Below, in pieces: positions 8,324-14,633 of a DNA stretch of 43,946 nucleotides. The notes below the pieces were generated by a model. The model was not told where the DNA came from. It saw only the letters and a list, made by a program, of their open reading frames with translations, and searched no databases. This DNA comes from a virus. The position numbers and the translations under genes are program-made. How positions within the stretch are numbered: the first letter of the stretch is position 1; every line of letters begins with the position of its first letter. The DNA is taken from the IMG/VR virus record IMGVR_UViG_3300028394_000125, positions 1-43,946 of that record, one strand, 5' to 3'.

Positions 8324-9148
8324 ATGAACAATAACCCATTAAAACAATATTTTCGCAGACCTGCAATATATTTAAAATTGCCTAGTGAGGGTAAGTTTTA
8401 CCCAGAAAATGCCATTGATTTACCTGAAAATAAAGAACTACCTGTATACCCAATGACAGCTATAGATGAAATAACTAGTAAAACCCCTGACTCCCTGTAT
8501 AGCGGTTTGGCAATTTCTGAAATCATCAAAAGCTGTGTTCCAAATATTAAAGATCCATGGTCTATCCCGACAATTGACTTGGATGCTATATTAATAGCTA
8601 TTAGAGCGGCAACTAATGGAAATATGTTGGACATTGAGTCAACTTGCCCTAGCTGTACTGAAACTTCTTCATATAATGTTAATTTAATTGGATTACTATC
8701 AAAAATAATAGTGAACGGTTACAGGGATAATGTAGCCCTTGATGAAATGACTATTTCTTTCAAACCAATCACATACAAATCTTATAATAAATTAAATCTA
8801 ACACAGTTTGAGCTAGAAAAAAATGTAAGAAAAATGAATGAACTTACATCTGATGAGGAACGAATACAATATTCAAAAGAAATGATGAAACAATTAAATG
8901 ATTTAACCATGCTTCTTGTGTCTGAATCAATTGATAATATTACAACACCTTCATTTGTAGTAAATGAGAAAGAATATATTCTTGATTTTTTACAAAACTG
9001 TGACAGAAACTCATTTGTAAAATTAAAAGAACATACTATAAAATTACGAGAAGATGCTCAATTAAAACCATTACCGGTAAAATGTATACATTGTGAACAT
9101 GAATATAATCAAACTATTGCGTTAAATGTATCTGATTTTTTCGAATAA
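8324..9148 (+). CDS. 26: gp26-like baseplate hub/tail assembly protein, zero-frame product
   Basis: A 274-residue protein of the T4 gp26 type, required for baseplate hub assembly. It opens MNNNPLKQYFRRPAIYLKLP, then SEGKFYPENAIDLPENKELP, the typical start of this family. The start is taken at ATG 8324 because a GGAG ribosome binding site sits 6 nt ahead of it; an in-frame ATG at 8294 has none and lies too close to the promoter. Two Cys pairs, CPSC (108-111) and CIHC (254-257), look like a zinc ribbon. The gene ends DFFE-stop over a TTTTTTC slippery site, and a second ORF continues in the -1 frame. It stands next to the tape-measure gene but is divergent from it. In many tailed phages a frameshifted chaperone pair is encoded beside the tape measure, so a tape-measure chaperone role is plausible (inference). 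Confidence 0.82.
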   Translation: MNNNPLKQYFRRPAIYLKLPSEGKFYPENAIDLPENKELPVYPMTAIDEITSKTPDSLYSGLAISEIIKSCVPNIKDPWSIPTIDLDAILIAIRAATNGNMLDIESTCPSCTETSSYNVNLIGLLSKIIVNGYRDNVALDEMTISFKPITYKSYNKLNLTQFELEKNVRKMNELTSDEERIQYSKEMMKQLNDLTMLLVSESIDNITTPSFVVNEKEYILDFLQNCDRNSFVKLKEHTIKLREDAQLKPLPVKCIHCEHEYNQTIALNVSDFFE

Positions 9149-9266
9149 GGCTTCTGTACCTAGCGCCTGAAGAGATACAGAAGCTCATAGACGATATGGA
9201 AAAAGATACCATGTCAATTAAAGAAAATGCCATACGTATGGCTTGGCATATGCGGGGTGGCGCTAG
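9136..9266 (+). promoter_or_regulatory. Programmed -1 frameshift signal: slippery heptamer, stem and predicted pseudoknot
   Basis: Heptamer TTTTTTC at 9136-9142 is in the X XXY YYZ phase of the gp26-like frame (P-site TTT 9137-9139, A-site TTC 9140-9142). A 7-nt spacer leads to a perfect 9-bp stem, GCTTCTGTA (9150-9158) with TACAGAAGC (9176-9184). Eight loop bases, CTAGCGCC (9160-9167), are exactly complementary to GGCGCTAG at 9259-9266, allowing a long-range pseudoknot. The zero-frame stop is at 9146-9148. In the -1 frame a TGA at 9133-9135 closes the frame just before the heptamer, so the downstream ORF opens exactly at the slip site. Confidence 0.8.
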
Positions 9267-9372
9267 CTATGAAGATATACTAAACATGTCTACTGAAGAA
9301 CGCAATGCCATATCAAAGTTAATGGAAGATAACTATGATACTACTAAAAAATCAGGGTTACCATTCTTCTAA
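9142..9372 (+). CDS. -1 frame extension of the gp26-like protein (frameshift product tail)
   Basis: A 76-codon ORF in the -1 frame, reached by ribosomes that slip at TTTTTTC 9136-9142; the fusion would be 349 residues. Its sequence begins RIRLLYLAPEEIQKLIDDME and continues KDTMSIKENAIRMAWHMRGG, then SYEDILNMSTEERNAISKLM and ends KKSGLPFF. It looks protein-like from the very first codons, before any ATG: the first are at 9196 and 9211, and neither has a clear ribosome binding site. That argues for frameshifting over independent initiation, though a short internal product cannot be excluded. Helical, about 76-residue extensions of this sort are the second part of tail-assembly chaperone pairs such as lambda G/GT; equivalence with T4 gp51 or another hub factor is not established. 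A terminator follows at 9435. Confidence 0.75.
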   Translation, partial: RIRLLYLAPEEIQKLIDDMEKDTMSIKENAIRMAWHMRGGASYEDILNMSTEERNAISKLMEDNYDTTKKSGLPFF

Positions 9373-9877
9373 TTAATCCCGTAACTGTTCATTTATCATT
9401 ACGGGTTATCTCTGTAAAGATGAACTTCGTTCATCTAAGAACTCACTTCGTTCGTTCTTAGTTTTTACGGTTATCTATTGTCTTTTACTCTATATCATAT
9501 ATGGACTATATTGCCGCTTTGAAGCCATGGTAGTGCTATTCAGCACTACCAATGGTTAAGGGTATTTGCCATGCCCGTCATCCTTTGTCATCTTTTCCCC
9601 GTCTAATTAGCTATTTGTTGCTACTAAACGCTACCGGTTGCTCTGTAAAGTTATGGGACTGTAGTGAAGCTATCAATGGTTTTTCAATTGATTCTTCAGC
9701 AACGCACTTCTCACCCCGCAAAGATAAAGTAGGGGTGAGCTTGTTGAGGGTTCGCTTTGTCGATTGCCCTCTCGGTATTCCATAGTTATCACTAACTATG
9801 CTTACTCCAGATCCATCAGCGTTCTTACACGCATCTTCAAGGAGGTCTTGCAGCCAAGACAACGAATTTTTATTTGA
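9373..9877. other. Hairpin-rich intergenic region between convergent operons
   Basis: About 505 nt with no convincing gene. Inverted repeats seen: 9378-9384/9399-9405 (CCCGTAA); 9418-9425/9429-9436 (AGATGAAC); 9435-9442/9454-9461 (CTAAGAAC, the terminator); 9529-9537/9542-9550 (GGTAGTGCT, tetraloop ATTC, extended by CCAT/ATGG at 9525-9528/9552-9555 with a bulge); 9710-9717/9732-9739 (CTCACCCC); 9746-9750/9767-9771 (GAGGG); 9781-9788/9793-9800 (CATAGTTA, loop TCAC); 9845-9850/9855-9860 (GTCTTG, loop CAGC). The base composition looks less AT-rich than its neighbours. The 10-mer CTCTGTAAAG occurs twice (9410-9419, 9641-9650). Either a structured RNA or a long 3' untranslated region is possible. 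Two ORFs here (9611-9862 minus, 9552-9785 plus) look spurious. Confidence 0.6.
9435..9466 (+). terminator. Rho-independent terminator after the gp26-like operon
   Basis: An 8-bp perfect stem, CTAAGAAC / GTTCTTAG, with an 11-nt loop is followed directly by TTTTT on the plus strand, about 60 nt after the stop of the frameshift extension. The preceding hairpin, AGATGAAC-TTC-GTTCATCT (9418-9436), overlaps its first bases, so the two may be alternatives. Confidence 0.65.
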
Positions 9878-10432
9878 TTATGTTGTTGAGATATTGATAA
9901 CAGTTTGATTTGACGTGGTGTCTGGTGTTGCCGAATAGGTCTTTAATAATGTACTGTTGTGTTGAAAAAAGTCATCAAATTCAACGATTAGCCAATCGCC
10001 AAACTTGCTTGACGAATAATAGACAAAGTTGTCTGTTATCCATGTTGAGCCGCATTGCACGGCAACATAACGACCTTTTCTATTAAACTTCATAAACAAT
10101 AAATTTACATCACCGGTATCGGCAACATCCATTAATTGTTCAATCCATGTATTTATTACTTTACAGTCGCCTGAAAGTAGTAAGTGAAAAGGGAAGTCTG
10201 CATAAAATTTGCATTCAATGTTCATTTTACTGAAACTTTGACCGGGTACAATATCACCTTTGAAAGAACGTACTTGTCCCTCATGTAATATTGCTGTTCT
10301 ATGCTGATTTTTACCACCAATGTAAGCTCCAGATCCGGGTGCTCTTATAAAGCTTTCGCCATATAGGTCAGAAAGAAACTTTGCAACTTCTCTCTCAAAT
10401 CCTGATCCTTTAGCCTTCTGTGGTGATGTCAT
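9878..10432 (-). CDS. PD-(D/E)XK nuclease, Holliday-junction-resolvase-like
   Basis: A 184-residue protein encoded right after gp46. The motif series of the PD-(D/E)XK fold is visible: GFEREVAKFL (Glu13 or Glu15), APGSGAYIGG, KGDIVPG (Asp60) and IECKFY (Glu73-Cys-Lys75). Early Glu, a PGSGA block, a central Asp and E-x-K are the arrangement of Hjc-type resolvases and related phage nucleases. Acting with gp46/gp47 it could process recombination or replication intermediates; whether it cleaves Holliday junctions is not shown. The frame is open upstream to a TTG at 10478-10480 that overlaps the end of gp46 by 14 nt. ATG 10430-10432 is preferred because the conserved block begins close after it, but neither start has a good ribosome binding site. 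Confidence 0.75.
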   Translation of the reverse strand: MTSPQKAKGSGFEREVAKFLSDLYGESFIRAPGSGAYIGGKNQHRTAILHEGQVRSFKGDIVPGQSFSKMNIECKFYADFPFHLLLSGDCKVINTWIEQLMDVADTGDVNLLFMKFNRKGRYVAVQCGSTWITDNFVYYSSSKFGDWLIVEFDDFFQHNSTLLKTYSATPDTTSNQTVINISTT

Positions 10433-10466
10433 GTTAATACTTATCTGTCTCTGTGTCTCTTTGAAA

Positions 10467-12539
10467 TTATTCTGTGTCAACTGCTGTTGAATAACTTGTA
10501 AAGCCGTTTTCTTTAATCACTTTAAGAACACTAGGCACACGCCCAGCTAATTCTTCACGGTGACTTACAAGCCAAATACTTTTCTGTCTGCGTCGGCTCA
10601 TGTCTTTAAGAATCGCAATAGCATTCTCAACACCCATCGTGTCAAGACCACTATCAATCAGTTCATCAATAAACAATGTATTAATAGGACGATATAAACT
10701 CTCCCATACATCTCTAAACGCAAAACTCAAGCCAAGAATCAATCGGTTACGCTCACCACGACTTAAGTTATCAAAGTCAAGTTCACGACCGAGCTCGGTA
10801 ATCTCAACTTGTAAATCATTTTGAAAGATAACCTGATGTGGTAAACCAATCTTGTCTAAGTAATGTGTCAATCGTTGATTCAAGTAACTTAAGTTCTGGT
10901 CAATAATCTTTTTACGAACAAAACTGTCTTTGCTAACTAACAAATCTAACAAGAACTTCTGATGATCCATTGTCCTTGTCAATCTGTTGATAGCATCAAA
11001 GTCAATAGATTGTAATGCGTTACTCTCCATCTCTACTACTTGTTCATAATATGGATCAGTTTCATTATCTTTACTACCAATCTGAGTTAGTAAACTATTA
11101 ACAGTAGACCTATGTTCAACCGCTTCTGCTTCTGTATCATATATTGTTATAGGTTGGGGCCCTAATTCAACATAACTTAACTCATTAAGTTGTTCACTAA
11201 ATGGATTAGATTCTTTCCTCTTATCTTCCCATACTTTCTTTAAGTTAGCTACATCACCGCTATGACGAATGGCTTCTGCTTCTGTTTTGTATTTTGGAGT
11301 AGGTTTAGGACCAATATCTTTTAATGCTAATTGATTAGTCTCTAAATGATCTTCCATCATTGCTAAATCAGCTTTTGTATTTTCAAGTAACGTAGTCTTT
11401 TCTAACGTAACTTCTAAATGCTTATCATCATGGAAATCTTGACCACATGCATAACACTTATGATCCTCTAATTCTTTAATTTCCCGAACCAATTTCTCAA
11501 TTAATTTTTTTTCTTTTGTGATATTTTTATTTTGGGTGTCAATTGCTGTGGCAATAATCTTTTGGTCAGCTTCATCTTTTATCCACTCTTTTAAGTCAGC
11601 CCATGCTTTGAGTTCGGCTTCAATGTCATACTCATTCTTGCGTAGGTATGTAGTATGTGCTACTGTAATATCAGTATCATGTTTTTGTTGCCATGCGGTA
11701 GAACGTGCAACTAACGCATTGTATGTATCCTGTACTTCTTTTTGTTTAGCCCAAACATTCAAATCTTTATGTGCTAGTAGTTCTGCTTCAATATCAATCT
11801 TGCTCAATTCATCATAGTCAGCAACTAATTTAGCAAGATCCTCATCATGCTTTGCTTTCCATAACTTCTGTCTACGTTTGAAACTTTCAATCTGTTCAGC
11901 TACACGTTTGTTAGCTTCTTCAATACCTTTTACACGATATTCTTCTTGTTGTATACTGTCTTTGCTATCACGGATCATATTCTTAATGACCTCAGCTTTT
12001 TCACTTAACAAAGTAATACCAAGTAATTGTTCAATGATATCACGTTGATCATTAGTTTTCAGTGCTAAAAACGGTTCACTATATGTATTCAATACAACAA
12101 TATGTTTGAACATATCGGCACTCATGTGAATAACACTTTCAATAGCTACTTGTGTTTCTTTATTCTCACCCTGTGCATCGTCAGTATTCTTTTGTAAATC
12201 GTTGTTTACATAGAATCGTAAGATGTTGGGCTTGCGACCTCGTTCAATCTTATACTCAATGCCATCTACACTAAACTCTAGTGTGACCATCATGTTTTTA
12301 CCATTAGTACGATTAACTAGGTTATCTTTACGAATACTATTGATTGGTACACCGAACAGGGCGTAGGATAAACCCTGAATGAGGGTAGTCTTACCTGTAC
12401 CATTACGAGCACCATCACCACCTAAGTCTAAGTTCTCACCTAGAATAAGTGTTAAGTCTTGTCGATCAAAACAAACTGCTTGTGTTACTTGTCCAATTGA
12501 TAAAAAGTTTCGTAATGTAATATTCTTTAATGTAATCAT
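10467..12539 (-). CDS. 46: Recombination endonuclease subunit gp46 (Rad50/SbcC-like ATPase)
   Basis: gp46 is the ATPase half of the T4 gp46/gp47 complex, which resects DNA ends for recombination-dependent replication. The 690-residue protein has the full SMC/Rad50 layout: Walker A GARNGTGKTT (43-52); coiled coil from about 185; a zinc-hook CYAC (Cys362, Cys365) at the coil tip; a second coil; signature LSRGERNR (592-599); Walker B NTLFIDELIDSGLD (620-633); and the His switch VSHREEL (658-664). T4 gp46 is about 560 residues; the extra length lies in the coiled arms, where two similar segments around KYKTEAEAIRH (416-426) and IYDTEAEAVEH (466-476) suggest an internal duplication. The start overlaps the gp47 stop as ATGA, indicating translational coupling. 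Confidence 0.95.
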   Translation of the reverse strand: MITLKNITLRNFLSIGQVTQAVCFDRQDLTLILGENLDLGGDGARNGTGKTTLIQGLSYALFGVPINSIRKDNLVNRTNGKNMMVTLEFSVDGIEYKIERGRKPNILRFYVNNDLQKNTDDAQGENKETQVAIESVIHMSADMFKHIVVLNTYSEPFLALKTNDQRDIIEQLLGITLLSEKAEVIKNMIRDSKDSIQQEEYRVKGIEEANKRVAEQIESFKRRQKLWKAKHDEDLAKLVADYDELSKIDIEAELLAHKDLNVWAKQKEVQDTYNALVARSTAWQQKHDTDITVAHTTYLRKNEYDIEAELKAWADLKEWIKDEADQKIIATAIDTQNKNITKEKKLIEKLVREIKELEDHKCYACGQDFHDDKHLEVTLEKTTLLENTKADLAMMEDHLETNQLALKDIGPKPTPKYKTEAEAIRHSGDVANLKKVWEDKRKESNPFSEQLNELSYVELGPQPITIYDTEAEAVEHRSTVNSLLTQIGSKDNETDPYYEQVVEMESNALQSIDFDAINRLTRTMDHQKFLLDLLVSKDSFVRKKIIDQNLSYLNQRLTHYLDKIGLPHQVIFQNDLQVEITELGRELDFDNLSRGERNRLILGLSFAFRDVWESLYRPINTLFIDELIDSGLDTMGVENAIAILKDMSRRRQKSIWLVSHREELAGRVPSVLKVIKENGFTSYSTAVDTE

Positions 12540-13549
12540 AGGTTATTATAAATGTCCAACAATAGTTTTTTGTCAAAAGTATTTGATTCAATAGAATTAA
12601 TTTGGTCAATGACAATTTGGTCAACTGATTCAAATCGTAATCCATCTGACCCAGCTATCTCTGTTTGTTCTGCTTTCATTGGTATCAATGCCATTTCTCT
12701 TAATTTATGTTCTGGGATTAATGTTTCTCTAATGAAGTTAGCTTCTTCATAACTAATATCAATGTCAAGATGTACTCTAACATGACTGTCAATCAATAGC
12801 AAGCCCTCAGGGTTTTCTAGTACATCACTTAGTTTATATACACGATATAATGGTTGTCTAGGCCAACTAAAGAATTGCGGATCTTGGCCCCATTCAAGTA
12901 TCATCATACCACGTGCATCATCTCCGGCGTCAGCATAGTTATGCGGGAAAGCGTTACCTATATACCACACATTCTTTTTACTTTGACGTTTATGGAAATG
13001 ACCACTGAATACTAAATCTGTGTTTGGAAAAGAATCCATATTAATATCACCATGATCAGGCATTAATATTTGTGCATTCATGTAAAAATTGGGAAGCTCA
13101 AAATGTCCAAATATATATTTAGATTTTAATTTTTTAATTTGTTTTGCCTCATCACCTACTAGCCATGGACAAATAGTCACATCACCTTCAGTAAAAATAT
13201 CATTAATAACATGAACATTTGGAAGATATCCTGCCCATAATACACTATGAACGTCACGTTTTTCTCTATAGTATAAATCATGGTTACCTGTTAAAAAGAA
13301 CACTTGAGTAAAATTAGAATTTAATAGTTCTAAACATTGCATAGAGTAATGGAGACTATGTATGTTAATACTTGCGCGGTGATTATGCCAATCCCCACAT
13401 ATAATTGCAGTATCACACCCCTCATCTTTTGCTTTGGATATAAACCACGTAACAAAATTCAAACAGTCCTCATTGTGAACTATACTATTTGATTTTAGAC
13501 CAATGTGAAGATCAGTCATTACTGCCGCTTTTTTAAATAGATTACTCAT
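12536..13549 (-). CDS. 47: Recombination endonuclease subunit gp47 (Mre11/SbcD-like)
   Basis: This is the calcineurin-type metallophosphoesterase partner of gp46. In 337 residues, close to T4 gp47 (339), the metal-binding motifs occur in order: TDLHIG (Asp13, His15), CGDWHNH (Asp53), GNHD (89-91 region), GHFE (His149) and SGHFHKR (His184, His186). The C-terminal third should bind the gp46 coiled-coil base. It is the first gene of a three-gene unit (gp47, gp46, nuclease). A sigma70-like promoter with a perfect TATAAT box ends 6 nt before the ATG, so the message would be almost leaderless, and no ribosome binding site is seen. Expression before the late phase is inferred from that promoter type. 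Confidence 0.95.
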   Translation of the reverse strand: MSNLFKKAAVMTDLHIGLKSNSIVHNEDCLNFVTWFISKAKDEGCDTAIICGDWHNHRASINIHSLHYSMQCLELLNSNFTQVFFLTGNHDLYYREKRDVHSVLWAGYLPNVHVINDIFTEGDVTICPWLVGDEAKQIKKLKSKYIFGHFELPNFYMNAQILMPDHGDINMDSFPNTDLVFSGHFHKRQSKKNVWYIGNAFPHNYADAGDDARGMMILEWGQDPQFFSWPRQPLYRVYKLSDVLENPEGLLLIDSHVRVHLDIDISYEEANFIRETLIPEHKLREMALIPMKAEQTEIAGSDGLRFESVDQIVIDQINSIESNTFDKKLLLDIYNNL

Positions 13550-13555
13550 ATGTTT

Positions 13556-13584
13556 ATTATATAGGATATGGCACTACAAAGCAA
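13556..13584 (-). promoter_or_regulatory. Early-type sigma70-like promoter for gp47-gp46-nuclease
   Basis: On the minus strand: TTGCTT (13579-13584), a 17-nt spacer and TATAAT (13556-13561). The gp55 promoter has the same TTGCTT box and the same spacing. The spacer lies in an imperfect inverted repeat (ATGGCA...TGCCAT). Confidence 0.6.
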
Positions 13585-13598
13585 TGCCATTGGACAAA

Positions 13599-14510
13599 TT
13601 ATTCTTCGTAAACTGTACTGCTTGACCCAGAGCCTTGACGACTCCAACTTGGGTTAAGACCGTTAATTTCTAAGATATCATCACGTATGTTTTGATTACG
13701 CTTTTCAGTATTCAATACACGACAGAAGCTATTTGTTATAGCAGCCGTGTAATAAGCGAATGGGTTTGCTGATTTAGCTTCATTGAAACGTAAACCAACG
13801 TATGTTAATTGTAAGATAGCACTGTTACGCATTTCATCATTGTATGTATACCCACGCCAATTATATTTCATTGCGTATTTTTCGCACATCATAATATACA
13901 TACGGGCAAGTTTGTTTGTGATTTTACCATGTTCTTTATTAAAAGAACCAGTTGGTAGATCACCTTGCCAATGACTTTTGCCCACACAATAGAATGTATT
14001 GTTCTCGTCAATTTTATAATGTTGGAATGGGGGAAAGTTAACTTTAACATGAACCATGTCATCTACTTCAGCTTTAGTTGTATTATCTTCTAGGTCAGCA
14101 AAAATCTCATCTGGATTTGGTTCTTCAAACTCAAAGATATCTTTTGCTGTTTTCTTTTTAACTGTTTTTCTAGGTTGTTTTGGTGCAACTGGAACATGAT
14201 CCCAATTCATTACACGAAATACCAAATCTGTTAGTTGAATTGAATCAGGGGAAACTGAATCTTTACTACCTTGTTCTAAACTTAAACGTAATGCACGTGT
14301 TTCTTTTGCTACTTGAATTGTTTCAGGTTTGAAAGCGTATGCTAGACTTTCATCAATTGGTGCTTGGGGCATATCTACTATAAAGTCATACCTATGATAT
14401 TCTGGTTTAGTAAAACAACAATATGCGTTTTTACTTTCATGTATTTCTTTTAGAATATCTTTGTTATTAAGATAGTTTACAGGTTTGCGTGGTGCGGGTA
14501 ATAGAGACAT
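13599..14510 (-). CDS. 55: Late-transcription sigma factor gp55, enlarged
   Basis: gp55 replaces host sigma70 on RNA polymerase and recognises the late TATAAATA-type boxes. The 303-residue protein shares with T4 gp55 (185 residues) an N-terminal YLNNKDILKEIHESK block (13-27) and the core NKLARMYIMMCEKYAMKYNW with RGYTYNDEMRNSAI (199-232), then GLRFNEAKSANPFAYYTAAI with RVLNTEKR (239-271). Between them, residues about 30-195 form an insertion absent from T4, with a basic patch (RKTVKKKTAK) and an acidic one (EFEEPNPDEIFADLED). The C-terminus ends SSSTVYEE and shows no obvious hydrophobic clamp-binding tail like that of T4. The start is placed at ATG 14510, with AAGGAA ahead of it, rather than at the longer frame from 14543. 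Identification rests on motif resemblance. Confidence 0.8.
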   Translation of the reverse strand: MSLLPAPRKPVNYLNNKDILKEIHESKNAYCCFTKPEYHRYDFIVDMPQAPIDESLAYAFKPETIQVAKETRALRLSLEQGSKDSVSPDSIQLTDLVFRVMNWDHVPVAPKQPRKTVKKKTAKDIFEFEEPNPDEIFADLEDNTTKAEVDDMVHVKVNFPPFQHYKIDENNTFYCVGKSHWQGDLPTGSFNKEHGKITNKLARMYIMMCEKYAMKYNWRGYTYNDEMRNSAILQLTYVGLRFNEAKSANPFAYYTAAITNSFCRVLNTEKRNQNIRDDILEINGLNPSWSRQGSGSSSTVYEE

Positions 14511-14531
14511 AGTTTCCTTGTTATTGTGTGT

Positions 14532-14560
14532 AGTGTAACACATTAGTTGCAGAAAAGCAA
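14532..14560 (-). promoter_or_regulatory. Early-type sigma70-like promoter for gp55
   Basis: On the minus strand: TTGCTT (14555-14560), a 17-nt spacer and TACACT (14532-14537), followed by AAGGAA and the gp55 ATG at 14510. The -35 box and spacing are identical to the gp47 promoter. It is divergent from the late promoter at 14604. Confidence 0.55.
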
Positions 14561-14603
14561 CGATTTTTTAGTGAAAAGGGTAAAAATACTACTTTTATTT
14601 AGC

Positions 14604-14611
14604 GATAAATA
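14604..14611 (+). promoter_or_regulatory. Late promoter, GATAAATA, for the baseplate operon
   Basis: GATAAATA on the plus strand, 22 nt before ATG 14634, with a TAAGGAT ribosome binding site between them. It is the only strong late site before gp25, so it probably drives the four genes 14634-23353. Confidence 0.65.
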
Positions 14612-14633
14612 TAAGTAAGGATAACAACATATT

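Noticed and set aside
9499-9512. AATATAGTCC on the minus strand, like the S element of a group I intron core
   Set aside because: No matching upstream R element (GACTA) on that strand, and the region does not interrupt a gene.
9552-9785. A 77-codon plus-strand ORF in the same hairpin-rich region
   Set aside because: Atypical composition, no ribosome binding site, and it lies after the terminator at 9435-9466.
9611-9862. An 83-codon minus-strand ORF downstream of the nuclease
   Set aside because: It starts with TTG, has no ribosome binding site and runs through several strong hairpins; its LTPTLSLRGE segment is the translation of an inverted repeat. A decayed gene cannot be fully excluded.
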